Origin: an uncultured Armatimonadota bacterium
GTDB taxonomy: Bacteria > Armatimonadota > UBA5829 > DTJY01
Direction: 5' to 3'
DNA: 18,643 nucleotides
Assembly (NCBI GenBank): GCA_937875395.1
Contig: CALNCU010000015.1
Location: 1 to 18,643, forward strand
The notes under the pieces were generated by a model that worked only from the letters and a program-made list of their open reading frames with translations, was not told where the DNA came from and did no database searches. This document shows positions 6,752 through 14,263 of the stretch, piece by piece. Position numbers and translations under genes: made by a program. Numbering within the stretch: position 1 is the stretch's first letter; each line of letters opens with the position of its first letter.

Positions 6752-7792
6752 TTGGCTAAGACAAAGATAGGTATTATAGGGGTAGGGGGAATAGCGCAGG
6801 GGGCGCATATCCCCGCTTTCGCTAAGCATGAGGATGTAGAGATCCTGGCAGTCTGCGATACAAGGGAAGATGTGCTGAACAAGGTAGCCGATGAGGTTGG
6901 CGCCAAGTACAGATTTACAGATTATAACGATCTTCTAAAGATAGATGAGATAGATGCTGTAGATGTTTGCACGCCCAACTTTATGCATGTAGAACCCACC
7001 GTCAGCGCTCTCATGTCCGGGAAGCATGTAATTGTAGAGAAGCCCATAGCCCTTAATGCAGAAGAGGGCAGGGCCATGGTGGAAGCATCAAAGAAATCCG
7101 GGAAGCAGCTTATGGTGGCCTACTGCTGGCGCTGGAACCCGGGGGCCAGAGCGTTAAAACGCTTTGTAGAAGCCGGGGATATGGGAGATATTTACTACGC
7201 CAAGGTGCAGGCCATGAGACGGAGAGGCATACCCGGCTGGGGAGTGTTTACCCAGAAGGATAAACAGGGCGGAGGCCCGCTTATAGACATAGGATGCCAC
7301 CTGCTTGATCTTACCCTTTGGCTTATGGGGCACCCCAAACCCGTCTCTGTATCCGGGCTTACCTACGCAAAGTTTGGGCACAGGTCTGATATCCTTGGCC
7401 TTATGGGACAGTGGGATTATAAAAACTTCACTGTAGAGGATTTTGCCGTGGGCCTGATAAGGTTTGAAAACGGTGCCAGCCTTACAATAGAATCCAGTTT
7501 TGCGGCCAACATAGAAAAGAATATCTTAAACAGTTCTCTCATGGGTACGGAGGGTGGCTGCCAGCTTGATCCGCTGAAGATATTCCGCGAAGAGAACAAA
7601 ACCCTGATAGACCTTACTCCAACCTTCCTGCCAACTGTCAAGTGGCATGATGAAGAGATAGTAGAGTTTATTGATGCCATAAGAAACAACACCCCCGTGC
7701 CTGTTCCCGGGGAAGAGGGGCTTATGGTAACCAGCATAATAGATGCAATCTACAAATCTGCAGAGGAAGGGAAGGAAGTCTCCCTGGTTTAA
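6752..7792 (+). CDS. Gfo/Idh/MocA family NAD(P)-dependent oxidoreductase
   Basis: The protein is probably a cytoplasmic sugar or polyol dehydrogenase/reductase. The N-terminal Rossmann fold (residues 4-125) has GVGGIAQGAH (10-19) for dinucleotide binding, and the family signature EKP at 96-98 (Lys97 is the usual catalytic lysine). The C-terminal alpha/beta substrate domain contains GGPLIDIGCHLLDL (173-186), giving the Asp179/His183 pair typical of the family. At 346 residues the length is normal. Translation starts at TTG (6752), supported by GGAGG seven bases upstream, with no better ATG nearby. The substrate cannot be deduced. It stands alone on its strand, and the convergent glycosyltransferase suggests at most a loose link to surface-sugar metabolism. 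Confidence 0.93.
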   Translation: MAKTKIGIIGVGGIAQGAHIPAFAKHEDVEILAVCDTREDVLNKVADEVGAKYRFTDYNDLLKIDEIDAVDVCTPNFMHVEPTVSALMSGKHVIVEKPIALNAEEGRAMVEASKKSGKQLMVAYCWRWNPGARALKRFVEAGDMGDIYYAKVQAMRRRGIPGWGVFTQKDKQGGGPLIDIGCHLLDLTLWLMGHPKPVSVSGLTYAKFGHRSDILGLMGQWDYKNFTVEDFAVGLIRFENGASLTIESSFAANIEKNILNSSLMGTEGGCQLDPLKIFREENKTLIDLTPTFLPTVKWHDEEIVEFIDAIRNNTPVPVPGEEGLMVTSIIDAIYKSAEEGKEVSLV

Positions 7793-7809
7793 GCCGGGGT
7801 ATTCCTGAT

Positions 7810-7848
7810 ACAAAATACAAAGGGGCGGCACGGCTTATCCGGCCGCCC
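7810..7848 (-). terminator. Terminator of the glycosyltransferase gene, in the convergent gap
   Basis: GGGCGGC (7823-7829) pairs with GCCGCCC (7842-7848) across 12 bases. On the minus strand the stem begins inside the glycosyltransferase stop codon and is followed by CTTTGTATTTTG, a broken U-tract. On the + strand, where it could serve the oxidoreductase, the flank has no T-run. Confidence 0.6.
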
Positions 7849-9128
7849 TATGCCTTAAACAACATACCCTGGCTGCCGCTCCCCGGGCGCTCCCAGGTGA
7901 CTGCGCAGTAGAGCTGTTCTGTCTCCATTACCATTCTTTCGCTGCTGAAGTGCAGGCGTACAAACCGGGAGCCTTCCCGGGCAAGCTGCGCGGAGAGGGT
8001 TTCATCCTCAAGGAGCATGCATATCTTCTCTGCCAGGTCATCCGCATCTCCGGGTTGTGTAAGAAGCCCCGTTGTAACGCCGTCCACAATCTCCGTTATC
8101 CCGCCCACGCGGGAGGCCACAACCGGCACTTCCTGGGAGAGCGCCTCCACAAGCGTAAGGCCGAAGGTCTCCCTTGTTGAGGGCAGAACAAACACATCAA
8201 ACATAGGAATAATAGAAAGCGCATCAGACCGGTATCCCATAAACTCAAAGCTTTTAAGTATGCCCATGCTGGCGGCCAGGTCCTCAAGGGTGCGCCTTAG
8301 CGGGCCGTCCCCCACAATTACAAATCGGGCTGCCGGATATTTAAGAAGCACTGCCGCCGCGGCCCGTACCAGGTGGTCAATACCCTTCTGCGGCGCCAGC
8401 CTTGCCACCGTGCCCACCACGGGAGTCCATGCCGCCTCTTCCGGCTCGTCCGGCATGGGGTCTGCCAGAGATTCGGGCGGCTCAAGATCAGGGAAAAGGC
8501 TAAGGTTCCCGTTCTTTGTTACCGCATAAGGTATTAGAGGCTCTGCAGCCCTCCCTTTTGGCCTTGGATTCCTTTCTGCCGGTGGAAGAAATGAGACCCC
8601 GTTTGGTATTACCGCAATCTTATCCGGGTCTATCCCCATAGTATCCACCAGCTCATGCTTAAGCGCGTTTGAGACGGCTATAATACCATCGGTGCGTTTT
8701 GCAAGCATCCTCTCAATCCAAGAGACTATTCTGCGCTTTACATTGCCTGTACGTTCATCAAAGACAAAGCTGTGTACCGTAAGTAAAACCTTAGGCTTCC
8801 TTTTAAGCATAAGGGTTGCAAGCCTACCCACAAGGCCGGCCTTTATGCTGTGAATATGCAGCACGTGGGGGTGTATCCGCCGTATAAGCCGCTTTAAGCG
8901 CAGCACCGCCTTAAAATCTTTGGGTATGTTCAGGTCGCCGGAGAGGTCTAGGGGAAAGAGCCTGTACCCTGACTCTTCCGCCTCCCGGAAGAGTCCGGAA
9001 TCCGGCGGGCAGATAATTACAGGCTCAAATCTGTCTATATTCAGCCCGGCAATAAGCGTGGTAAGGTGGCTCTTTATGCCTCCCTCTGCGGGGCGCACCA
9101 GGTAGGCTATTGTAAGTCTCTCTTCCAT
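7848..9128 (-). CDS. Glycosyltransferase family 4 (GT-B fold)
   Basis: This is a retaining glycosyltransferase that moves a sugar from a nucleotide sugar to a surface polysaccharide, glycolipid or small thiol acceptor; which one is unknown. The N-terminal acceptor domain starts at IAYLVRPAEGGIKSH (7-21), with the glycine-rich loop. The donor domain begins near VVGTVARLAPQKG (237-249; Arg243 and Lys248), contains VIVGDGPL (270-277), and carries the EX7E motif in ETFGLTLVE (Glu320, Glu328). Between the domains, residues about 183-236 form a long Pro- and acid-rich linker not usual for GT4 enzymes. At 426 residues it is slightly long. The start is uncertain: the frame extends to a GTG at 9143, but a TATAAT box overlaps there, so the ATG at 9128 is preferred and the message may be nearly leaderless. 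Confidence 0.9.
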   Translation of the reverse strand: MEERLTIAYLVRPAEGGIKSHLTTLIAGLNIDRFEPVIICPPDSGLFREAEESGYRLFPLDLSGDLNIPKDFKAVLRLKRLIRRIHPHVLHIHSIKAGLVGRLATLMLKRKPKVLLTVHSFVFDERTGNVKRRIVSWIERMLAKRTDGIIAVSNALKHELVDTMGIDPDKIAVIPNGVSFLPPAERNPRPKGRAAEPLIPYAVTKNGNLSLFPDLEPPESLADPMPDEPEEAAWTPVVGTVARLAPQKGIDHLVRAAAAVLLKYPAARFVIVGDGPLRRTLEDLAASMGILKSFEFMGYRSDALSIIPMFDVFVLPSTRETFGLTLVEALSQEVPVVASRVGGITEIVDGVTTGLLTQPGDADDLAEKICMLLEDETLSAQLAREGSRFVRLHFSSERMVMETEQLYCAVTWERPGSGSQGMLFKA

Positions 9129-9134
9129 GCCTGT

Positions 9135-9140
9135 ATTATA
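9135..9140 (-). promoter_or_regulatory. Possible -10 box for the glycosyltransferase
   Basis: TATAAT on the minus strand lies six bases before the preferred ATG at 9128. No good -35 is found at 16-18 bases. If real, the RNA would begin at or very near the start codon. Confidence 0.35.
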
Positions 9141-9269
9141 CACGGTAACAAAGCCTTTATGGAAGAGCAGGTGGAAATCTCAAAAGAGGATGCTGCAAGC
9201 ACATACCGCCATAACATGCGCATGCAAAAAAAATATTCGCCGGGAACGGGCACTTGGTGGTAAATATAG

Positions 9270-9296
9270 TTGCTCTCATGCGAAGAATAGTATAAT
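9270..9296 (+). promoter_or_regulatory. Possible promoter for the sigma factor-bamA transcript
   Basis: A perfect TATAAT (9291-9296) is preceded by TTGCTC (9270-9275), but the spacing is only 15 bases. It lies about 90 bases before the sigma factor ATG. It is the best candidate in the 257-base gap between the divergent genes, which otherwise holds nothing I can support. Confidence 0.4.
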
Positions 9297-9385
9297 ATGT
9301 GTGCAGGGGGCAGAGATGCAAATGCTGCCATAGCTTATAATCAGCAGATGAGCAGCCGTGCATTTTTGCGCCGTGACCTGGTAAA

Positions 9386-9952
9386 ATGGCGGTTGTAAGT
9401 GTTTTGGATAATCGTCCCAGCTTTGAGACTGTACTAAAGCAGTATCATAAAAAAATTTATAATCTGGCACTCAGGGTACTGGGGAATGCTGATGAGGCGG
9501 CAGATTTAACGCAGGAGACTTTTGTTAAGGCGTACAATGCGTATTCCCGCTTTCAGGGAGAAGATTCCGCCCTGTACCCCTGGCTCTGCCGCATAGCGGT
9601 TAACGGGTGCAAAAACAGGTTTAGAGAGATCTCCAGAAGAGTCAGGTTTGAGGCCGTCTCCCTGGACAAGCCTTTGGAGACGGATAGCGGGGGGCTATCG
9701 CTAGAACTGGGCGATGATTCTTCCGATCCGGCAGGAATTGCCGAGCATCGGGAGATGGAGCAGATGATTCAATGCGCCATTACAGAGCTTCCGCAGGAGT
9801 ACAGGGTTATTGTAGTCCTGAGAGATATACAGGGGCTCTCTTATAAAGAGATTGCAGAGGCCACCGGGCAGAAGATTGAAAACGTAAAAGTACGCCTCTA
9901 CCGCGGACGGCAGATTCTCCGCAGGCGTTTATCTAATTATATTTCAGATTAG
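9386..9952 (+). CDS. ECF (group 4) RNA polymerase sigma factor
   Basis: Only regions sigma2 and sigma4 are present, as in extracytoplasmic-function sigma factors. Sigma2 spans about residues 13-80, with ADLTQETFVKAY (39-50), the -10 recognition part, and WLCRIAVNGCKNRFR (66-80). A variable acidic linker follows (about 85-120). Sigma4 is at about 125-182 with LPQEYRVIVVLRDIQGLSY (135-153) and a helix-turn-helix near KEIAEATG..ENVKVRLYRGR. At 188 residues the length is typical of RpoE/SigW relatives. An in-frame stop just upstream (9374-9376) forces the ATG at 9386; the ribosome site is weak. The gene ends 37 bases before bamA, so the two are very likely co-transcribed. No anti-sigma gene adjoins it, which is unusual. 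Envelope-stress control of the following operon is an inference from position and from what sigma-E does in proteobacteria. Confidence 0.93.
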   Translation: MAVVSVLDNRPSFETVLKQYHKKIYNLALRVLGNADEAADLTQETFVKAYNAYSRFQGEDSALYPWLCRIAVNGCKNRFREISRRVRFEAVSLDKPLETDSGGLSLELGDDSSDPAGIAEHREMEQMIQCAITELPQEYRVIVVLRDIQGLSYKEIAEATGQKIENVKVRLYRGRQILRRRLSNYISD

Positions 9953-9989
9953 ACTGGGCGCAGCCCTGCCTTGAAAGGAAGGTAGCTTA

Positions 9990-11777
9990 ATGTTTTGGAA
10001 GACGGGTAATATAAGCAGATGCAAAAACGCAGCTGCAATACTCTTCCTTGCTCTTATACTGGTTCCGGTAATGGTGTTTGCACAGGAACGGCTGATATCT
10101 GAGATAAGAATTATGGGGAACGAGCACATCTCAAACGATGCCATTCTTGCGGCAATAGCCCTAAAACCAGGCATGCCGGCTTCAGAAGCAAACCTTCAGG
10201 CCGCAAAAAAAGCCATAGAAGGCATGGGATTTTTTGAACGGGTTATTGTAGGCACGGAGACCACGGATGCCGGAATCCGCATAATCTTCAACGTAGTAGA
10301 GAACCCGGTAATCACCAGAATAGATATTACCGGCAACACCGTAGTTCCCACCAGCAAGATACTCAGCTTTATGCGTGTTGCCCCGGGCAGCGTGCTTAAT
10401 ACCAATACGCTTCTGCAGCAAGATATACCATCCATAGAGCGTTATTATGAAAGCCAGGGATATATTGCCTACGTTACAGAAGAAGTAGGAATAGACCCCA
10501 AAACCGGAGTGCTCCGCATACCCATCCTGGAAGTACGCGTGCAGGATATAAAGGTAACCGGAAACGTAAAGACGCAGACATACGTAATCCTTCGGGAGAT
10601 GAAGCTGAAACCCGGCGATGTTTTTAACAGAAACACCCTCTTTGCCGATCTTAGACGCATCTATGATCTGAACATCTTTGACCGTGAGGCTGCCGAACCC
10701 TACAGGCTTGATCCGGGTTCAAGCATAGGGCAGGTAATAATAACCATCCCCGTAAAGGAAAGAAAGACGGGCGAAGTCTCCGTAGGCGTGGGGTACAGCA
10801 CGCAGAACCAGCTTTTGGGACAGGTGCGTGTATCGGAACACAACTTCAAGGGCAAAGGGCAGACAATAAGCTTCATGTGGGAGCAGAGCGTAAACAACGG
10901 CTCCAGCCTGGAAGTGGGGTTCTTTGAACCCTGGTTGGACGATAAGCATACCTCCCTTAATGTTAACCTGTACGATAAGCTGGTCTTTAGATTTGCCGGA
11001 GACACCTTCGGCACCTTAACAGGCTCTACCAATTATGACGAACGCCGCCAGGGCGGGAGCGCCACCTTCGGCAGGCCGCTGGATGATACAAGCAGAGGAT
11101 TTTTTACCTTGCGTTATGAATCCGTCCTGCCTAACGCTACCAACTCGTTGCCGTTCCCGTTAAACGAATCCGGCAATATAGCAAGCGGAACCTTTAGAAT
11201 TACCAACTCCATACGCGATTCTGAAGTAGACCCAACAAGAGGAGCCTACTCCTCTTACGCTTTTGAACTTGGCCGCGCAAACTTTGAGGCCCAGGGCAAC
11301 GTTTTTACCAAATTAAGCGGGGATTTTCGCTGGTACTCCAGCCCGGGCCAGCCAAGGGCAGAGGCCTCATTTGAGCCGCGCCCCGTCTTTGCAACCAGAT
11401 TAAAAGTAGGCACCTATACCGGAAACGTCCCATTCTTTGAACAATATTTCCTAGGCGGCGCCGAATCCATCCGCGGTTTTCGTGAAGACAGGTTCTGGGG
11501 CAGGTATACCATGCTTGCAAGCACCGAATACCGGTTCCCGCTAGGCTCCAGTATGACGGGCGTATTATTTATGGATGCTGGAGACGCCTGGGGGGCGGAC
11601 GAAGCTTACAGAACCCCCGATATCTTCCCGGAACTGCCGCAGCACGGAAATTTCTCTCCGCAGTTTGGTTACGGCGTGGGCATCAGGGTTTCAACACCCA
11701 TCGGGCCGCTGCGGCTGGACTACGGCCTTAGTAACGAAGGTTCCCGGGCGCACTTTAGCATAGGGCATGTATTCTAA
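9990..11777 (+). CDS. bamA: BamA/Omp85 family outer membrane protein assembly factor
   Basis: This outer-membrane beta-barrel would fold and insert other barrel proteins. A signal peptide (residues 1-31, ending VFA-Q) leads the chain to the periplasm. Three POTRA domains are visible, starting near residues 34, 107 and 184, each with the strand pattern ending ...ITGN or ...MGN (43, 115, 191). The 16-strand barrel follows from about 262. The Omp85 signature GGAESIRGF (489-497; the loop-6 RGF) is intact, and the protein ends in ...FSIGHVF with the terminal Phe typical of barrel proteins. At 595 residues it is shorter than E. coli BamA (810, five POTRAs) and closer to the three-POTRA forms of other diderm phyla; TamA also has three. 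The genes beside it (skp-like, lpx) favour BamA over TamA. AAGGAAGG gives a good ribosome site before the ATG. Confidence 0.92.
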   Translation: MFWKTGNISRCKNAAAILFLALILVPVMVFAQERLISEIRIMGNEHISNDAILAAIALKPGMPASEANLQAAKKAIEGMGFFERVIVGTETTDAGIRIIFNVVENPVITRIDITGNTVVPTSKILSFMRVAPGSVLNTNTLLQQDIPSIERYYESQGYIAYVTEEVGIDPKTGVLRIPILEVRVQDIKVTGNVKTQTYVILREMKLKPGDVFNRNTLFADLRRIYDLNIFDREAAEPYRLDPGSSIGQVIITIPVKERKTGEVSVGVGYSTQNQLLGQVRVSEHNFKGKGQTISFMWEQSVNNGSSLEVGFFEPWLDDKHTSLNVNLYDKLVFRFAGDTFGTLTGSTNYDERRQGGSATFGRPLDDTSRGFFTLRYESVLPNATNSLPFPLNESGNIASGTFRITNSIRDSEVDPTRGAYSSYAFELGRANFEAQGNVFTKLSGDFRWYSSPGQPRAEASFEPRPVFATRLKVGTYTGNVPFFEQYFLGGAESIRGFREDRFWGRYTMLASTEYRFPLGSSMTGVLFMDAGDAWGADEAYRTPDIFPELPQHGNFSPQFGYGVGIRVSTPIGPLRLDYGLSNEGSRAHFSIGHVF

Positions 11778-11816
11778 CTGCACCCAAAAATAGATGCACG
11801 TGCGCCATATCCGTGC

Positions 11817-11845
11817 TTGCTCTGCCGTACATGATCTGGTATAAT
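11817..11845 (+). promoter_or_regulatory. Promoter upstream of ompH
   Basis: TTGCTC (11817-11822), a 17-base spacer and a perfect TATAAT (11840-11845) with the TG extension (TGGTATAAT) make a strong sigma-70 type promoter. It lies in the 143-base gap after bamA, giving a leader of about 68 bases. It would let the chaperone-lpx genes be transcribed independently of the sigma factor and bamA. Confidence 0.75.
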
Positions 11846-11920
11846 TTAGCGATTAAGAGACCGTTATTCCCCGTGGAACATTGCGGCGCTTGCGCCTGAT
11901 GAAAGGAGTTAGCTGGCTTT

Positions 11921-12574
11921 ATGCCTAAATTACATAGAATCACCGGTATTTTAGTTCTGACTCTAATGTTTGCAGCTATTGCTGTTTCATCTGCGCATGC
12001 AGCAGATAATAAAGCAGCTTTTGGGACTATAGATATAGAAAAAGTCTTTAATAACTGCGATAAAACAAAACAGCTTTCGCAAGAGCTGGCCGCATATCGC
12101 GATCAGCTGAGCCTGAAGCTGGATACCAGAAAAATCAACCGCCTGCTCACCAATGAAGAGTTCAACCAGCTGGCGGATCTGCAGACCAAACAGAACCCAT
12201 CCGCTGCAGACAGGGCCAGAGTTCAGGAACTCCTGGATATGTCCCGGCTTAGAGAGATAGAACTGCAGGGGCTACAGCAGAAACCGAATTTAACCGAGTC
12301 AGACAAGGCCCGCCTAAACGAATTGCAAGACCAGATCACAAAGACCCAATCCATAATGCAGGCGGATGCAGCCAAGTATCAGGCGGAACTGGAAAAGAAG
12401 AACGTCGATATGCAAAAAGAAGTTCTGGATAGCATTGCACAGGCGACGGCATCCGTAGCAAAAGAAAAAGGGCTGTCCATGGTCTTTAGCAAGAGCCTTG
12501 GGCAGATACAGTTTATAGTCTACTCAAGCGCAGATATTACGGATGATGTAATAAAAAACCTTAACAAGAAGTAG
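11921..12574 (+). CDS. OmpH/Skp family periplasmic chaperone
   Basis: A signal peptide (1-27, ending SSAHA) is followed by FGTIDIEKVFNNCDKTK (34-50), the usual OmpH-family opening strand and helix. Residues 52-185 are a long charged coiled-coil, the tentacle that would clamp unfolded outer-membrane proteins, and the C-terminus (186-215) returns to the body (MVFSKSLGQIQFIVYSSADI). At 217 residues it is clearly longer than E. coli Skp (161). Part of the extra length is an internal duplication: residues 94-106 and 125-137 share the pattern (S/T)xxD(R/K)AR(V/L)xELxD. It follows bamA and precedes lpxD, the common bamA-skp-lpxD order. GAAAGGAG lies about 12 bases before the ATG, a rather wide spacing. 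Confidence 0.88.
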   Translation: MPKLHRITGILVLTLMFAAIAVSSAHAADNKAAFGTIDIEKVFNNCDKTKQLSQELAAYRDQLSLKLDTRKINRLLTNEEFNQLADLQTKQNPSAADRARVQELLDMSRLREIELQGLQQKPNLTESDKARLNELQDQITKTQSIMQADAAKYQAELEKKNVDMQKEVLDSIAQATASVAKEKGLSMVFSKSLGQIQFIVYSSADITDDVIKNLNKK

Positions 12575-12579
12575 CCCAA

Positions 12580-13149
12580 ATGTTTAAGCGAGCGGTGATT
12601 GTTGTTCCGCTTTTCATAGCGGCAGCCTATCTATCCGGGTGCAGAACGGAATCCGTGCCGGTAAAGCCGGATAGACAGGCAGTGCAGGTGGTTATCCCCA
12701 AAGGGATTTCGCCCCGTGCAGATGCACTCCCGCCGGATAGCGGCGCAAAAATGCAGGCCGAACGCACAGAGCCGCCGTTCCCGGAAGCGCTTTCCGGTGC
12801 CGCAGCTGAAGTGGCAAAGCGCATTCAAGATAATCGCACGGGCTGGGAGAATAGCGAGCAGGCAGCGCCAGTTGCACGCAGCCCCCGTTTGGACGAAGAA
12901 AATAATTTTAACGCATATGAAGTTTCTTCCATATCGCCGGAAATAATGGCTGCAGAGAAGAAATTTTCTGCTCTGCGCTTAAACTTGCAGATAAGAATCC
13001 GGCTTTTGGAATCCCGGATCGCCTATGCCGGCGAATCGGAAAGGCGCATTCTCACTGAAAAACTTAACAAGGCAAGGGCCGAGCAAGAATTTGTAGAGGA
13101 GGAGTACCGGGCCGAGATTGAGAGAGTGTCAACACCTCCAAAGATGTAG
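12580..13149 (+). CDS. Uncharacterised lipoprotein
   Basis: The protein starts with a lipoprotein signal, MFKRAVIVVPLFIAAAYLSGC, in which LSGC (18-21) is a good lipobox and Cys21 would be lipidated. Arg at the next position gives no inner-membrane retention signal, so an outer-membrane location is likely. Residues 22-110 are Pro-, Ala- and charge-rich and probably disordered. Residues about 120-182 form an amphipathic helix or coiled coil rich in Glu, Arg and Leu. I do not recognise a family. Its gene begins 5 bases after the ompH stop, so it is surely co-transcribed, between an outer-membrane chaperone and lipid A genes. It could be an accessory lipoprotein of outer-membrane assembly, in the manner of Bam lipoproteins, but no sequence match supports that. 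The ribosome site is weak. Confidence 0.8.
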   Translation: MFKRAVIVVPLFIAAAYLSGCRTESVPVKPDRQAVQVVIPKGISPRADALPPDSGAKMQAERTEPPFPEALSGAAAEVAKRIQDNRTGWENSEQAAPVARSPRLDEENNFNAYEVSSISPEIMAAEKKFSALRLNLQIRIRLLESRIAYAGESERRILTEKLNKARAEQEFVEEEYRAEIERVSTPPKM

Positions 13150-13192
13150 GGTTGAAGCCTCAGCAGACCTGCCCGAATGGCTGGCGGCTGAT

Positions 13193-13208
13193 AACCGAAA
13201 AATCGGTT
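13193..13208. repeat. Small hairpin before lpxD
   Basis: AACCGA (13193-13198), AAAA and TCGGTT (13203-13208) can form a 6-bp stem in the 85-base gap between the lipoprotein gene and lpxD. No T-run follows, so it is not a terminator; it may affect processing or lpxD translation. Confidence 0.45.
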
Positions 13209-13234
13209 CGGGATTCTTCCGCGGTGATTGAACA

Positions 13235-14263
13235 ATGCTTAAACTACTTAAAGAACTGGCCGAACTGGTTGATGGAAGCATATCGGGCGATCCGGATACA
13301 CGCATATCCGGCGCAGCAGATATAGCAGACGCAAAAGGCGGCGACATAGTCTTTGCAGAGAGCCCCAAGCTGCTTGTTGAAGCTGAACGCTCACACGCAT
13401 CGGCCATTATTACCTTTGCCGACGCGCAGGCCGCCGGCAAACCCATGCTTCTGGTATCAAACCCGCGCCTGGCTTTTGCCAAAGTGCTGGGAGCATTCTC
13501 CCCCCCAAAAGAACATATAACGGGTATCCACCCCGGAAGCTTTATTGGGGAAGGCACAACGATAGGCGAAAACCCATCTATAGGATACAACGTTTACATA
13601 GGCAAAAACACCACTATAGGCAACAACGTAAGCATCTGCCCGTTTGCATTTATAGATGACAACGTGCAGATAGGGGATAACTGCATCATCCATCCATCCG
13701 TTATAATTCATGATAAGGTAACGCTTGGCAGCGGAGTAGTGGTTCACAGCGGCAGCGTGATAGGATCGGATGGTTTCGGCTACATCCAGACCAGCGGGCG
13801 GCACCATAAGATTCCCCAGATAGGCAGCGTAGTCATAGGCGATGATGTAGAGATTGGCGCCAACGTAACCATAGACCGCGCGCGTACCGGAAAAACAGAG
13901 ATAGGCCGCGGTACCAAGATTGATAACCTTGTTCACGTAGCGCACAACGTGGTGATAGGCGAAAACAGTATGATAGTAGCCCAGGTGGGCATTGCAGGCA
14001 GCGCCCGCATAGGTGACAGAGTTACCCTTGCCGGACAGGCCGGTATAAAAGACCATGTGGATATAGGGAGCGATTCCATAATCTGTGCGCAGGCCGGCGT
14101 TATAGGTAACGTCGACCCTGGGCAGTTCCTCTCCGGATATCCCGCCGGGCCGCACAGGGAGCAGATGAAGCTGTACGCTGCCCAGCATAAACTCCCCGGA
14201 CTTTTAAGAGTCATACGGGATCTGGAACGCAGGGTGAAAGAACTGGAAGACCGCTCAGAATGA
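13235..14263 (+). CDS. lpxD: UDP-3-O-acylglucosamine N-acyltransferase
   Basis: LpxD transfers a 3-hydroxyacyl chain from acyl carrier protein to the 2-amino group of UDP-3-O-acyl-glucosamine, the third step of lipid A synthesis. Residues 1-95 form the small N-terminal uridine-binding domain. Residues about 98-290 are hexapeptide repeats ([IV]G-x-x-x-x) that build a left-handed beta-helix and imply a trimer. NLVHVAHNVVIG (231-242) holds the catalytic His237, equivalent to His239 in E. coli. The C-terminal helix (305-340) ends in a charged RDLERRVKELEDR stretch. At 342 residues the length is normal (E. coli 341). The stop codon overlaps the lpxC start in ATGA, indicating coupled translation. 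The ribosome site before its own ATG is poor. Confidence 0.97.
   Translation: MLKLLKELAELVDGSISGDPDTRISGAADIADAKGGDIVFAESPKLLVEAERSHASAIITFADAQAAGKPMLLVSNPRLAFAKVLGAFSPPKEHITGIHPGSFIGEGTTIGENPSIGYNVYIGKNTTIGNNVSICPFAFIDDNVQIGDNCIIHPSVIIHDKVTLGSGVVVHSGSVIGSDGFGYIQTSGRHHKIPQIGSVVIGDDVEIGANVTIDRARTGKTEIGRGTKIDNLVHVAHNVVIGENSMIVAQVGIAGSARIGDRVTLAGQAGIKDHVDIGSDSIICAQAGVIGNVDPGQFLSGYPAGPHREQMKLYAAQHKLPGLLRVIRDLERRVKELEDRSE

Noticed and set aside
7822..7848. Hairpin as a bidirectional terminator that also serves the oxidoreductase
   Set aside because: The + strand side has no T-run after the stem, so only minus-strand termination is supported.
9159..9263. 34-codon + strand frame starting MEEQVEISKEDAAST in the gap before the sigma factor
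   Set aside because: There is no ribosome site and no family match. It lies upstream of the candidate promoter, so chance is the simpler explanation.
11875..11899. GGAAC ... CCTGA resembling a sigma-E promoter before ompH
   Set aside because: The spacing is too short, and the RNA would start inside or after the ribosome site of ompH. The TATAAT promoter upstream explains expression better.
13457..14188. Minus-strand frame of 243 codons opposite lpxD
   Set aside because: It is generated by the regular codon pattern of the hexapeptide repeats on the other strand. It is Tyr/Ala-rich with no recognisable family.
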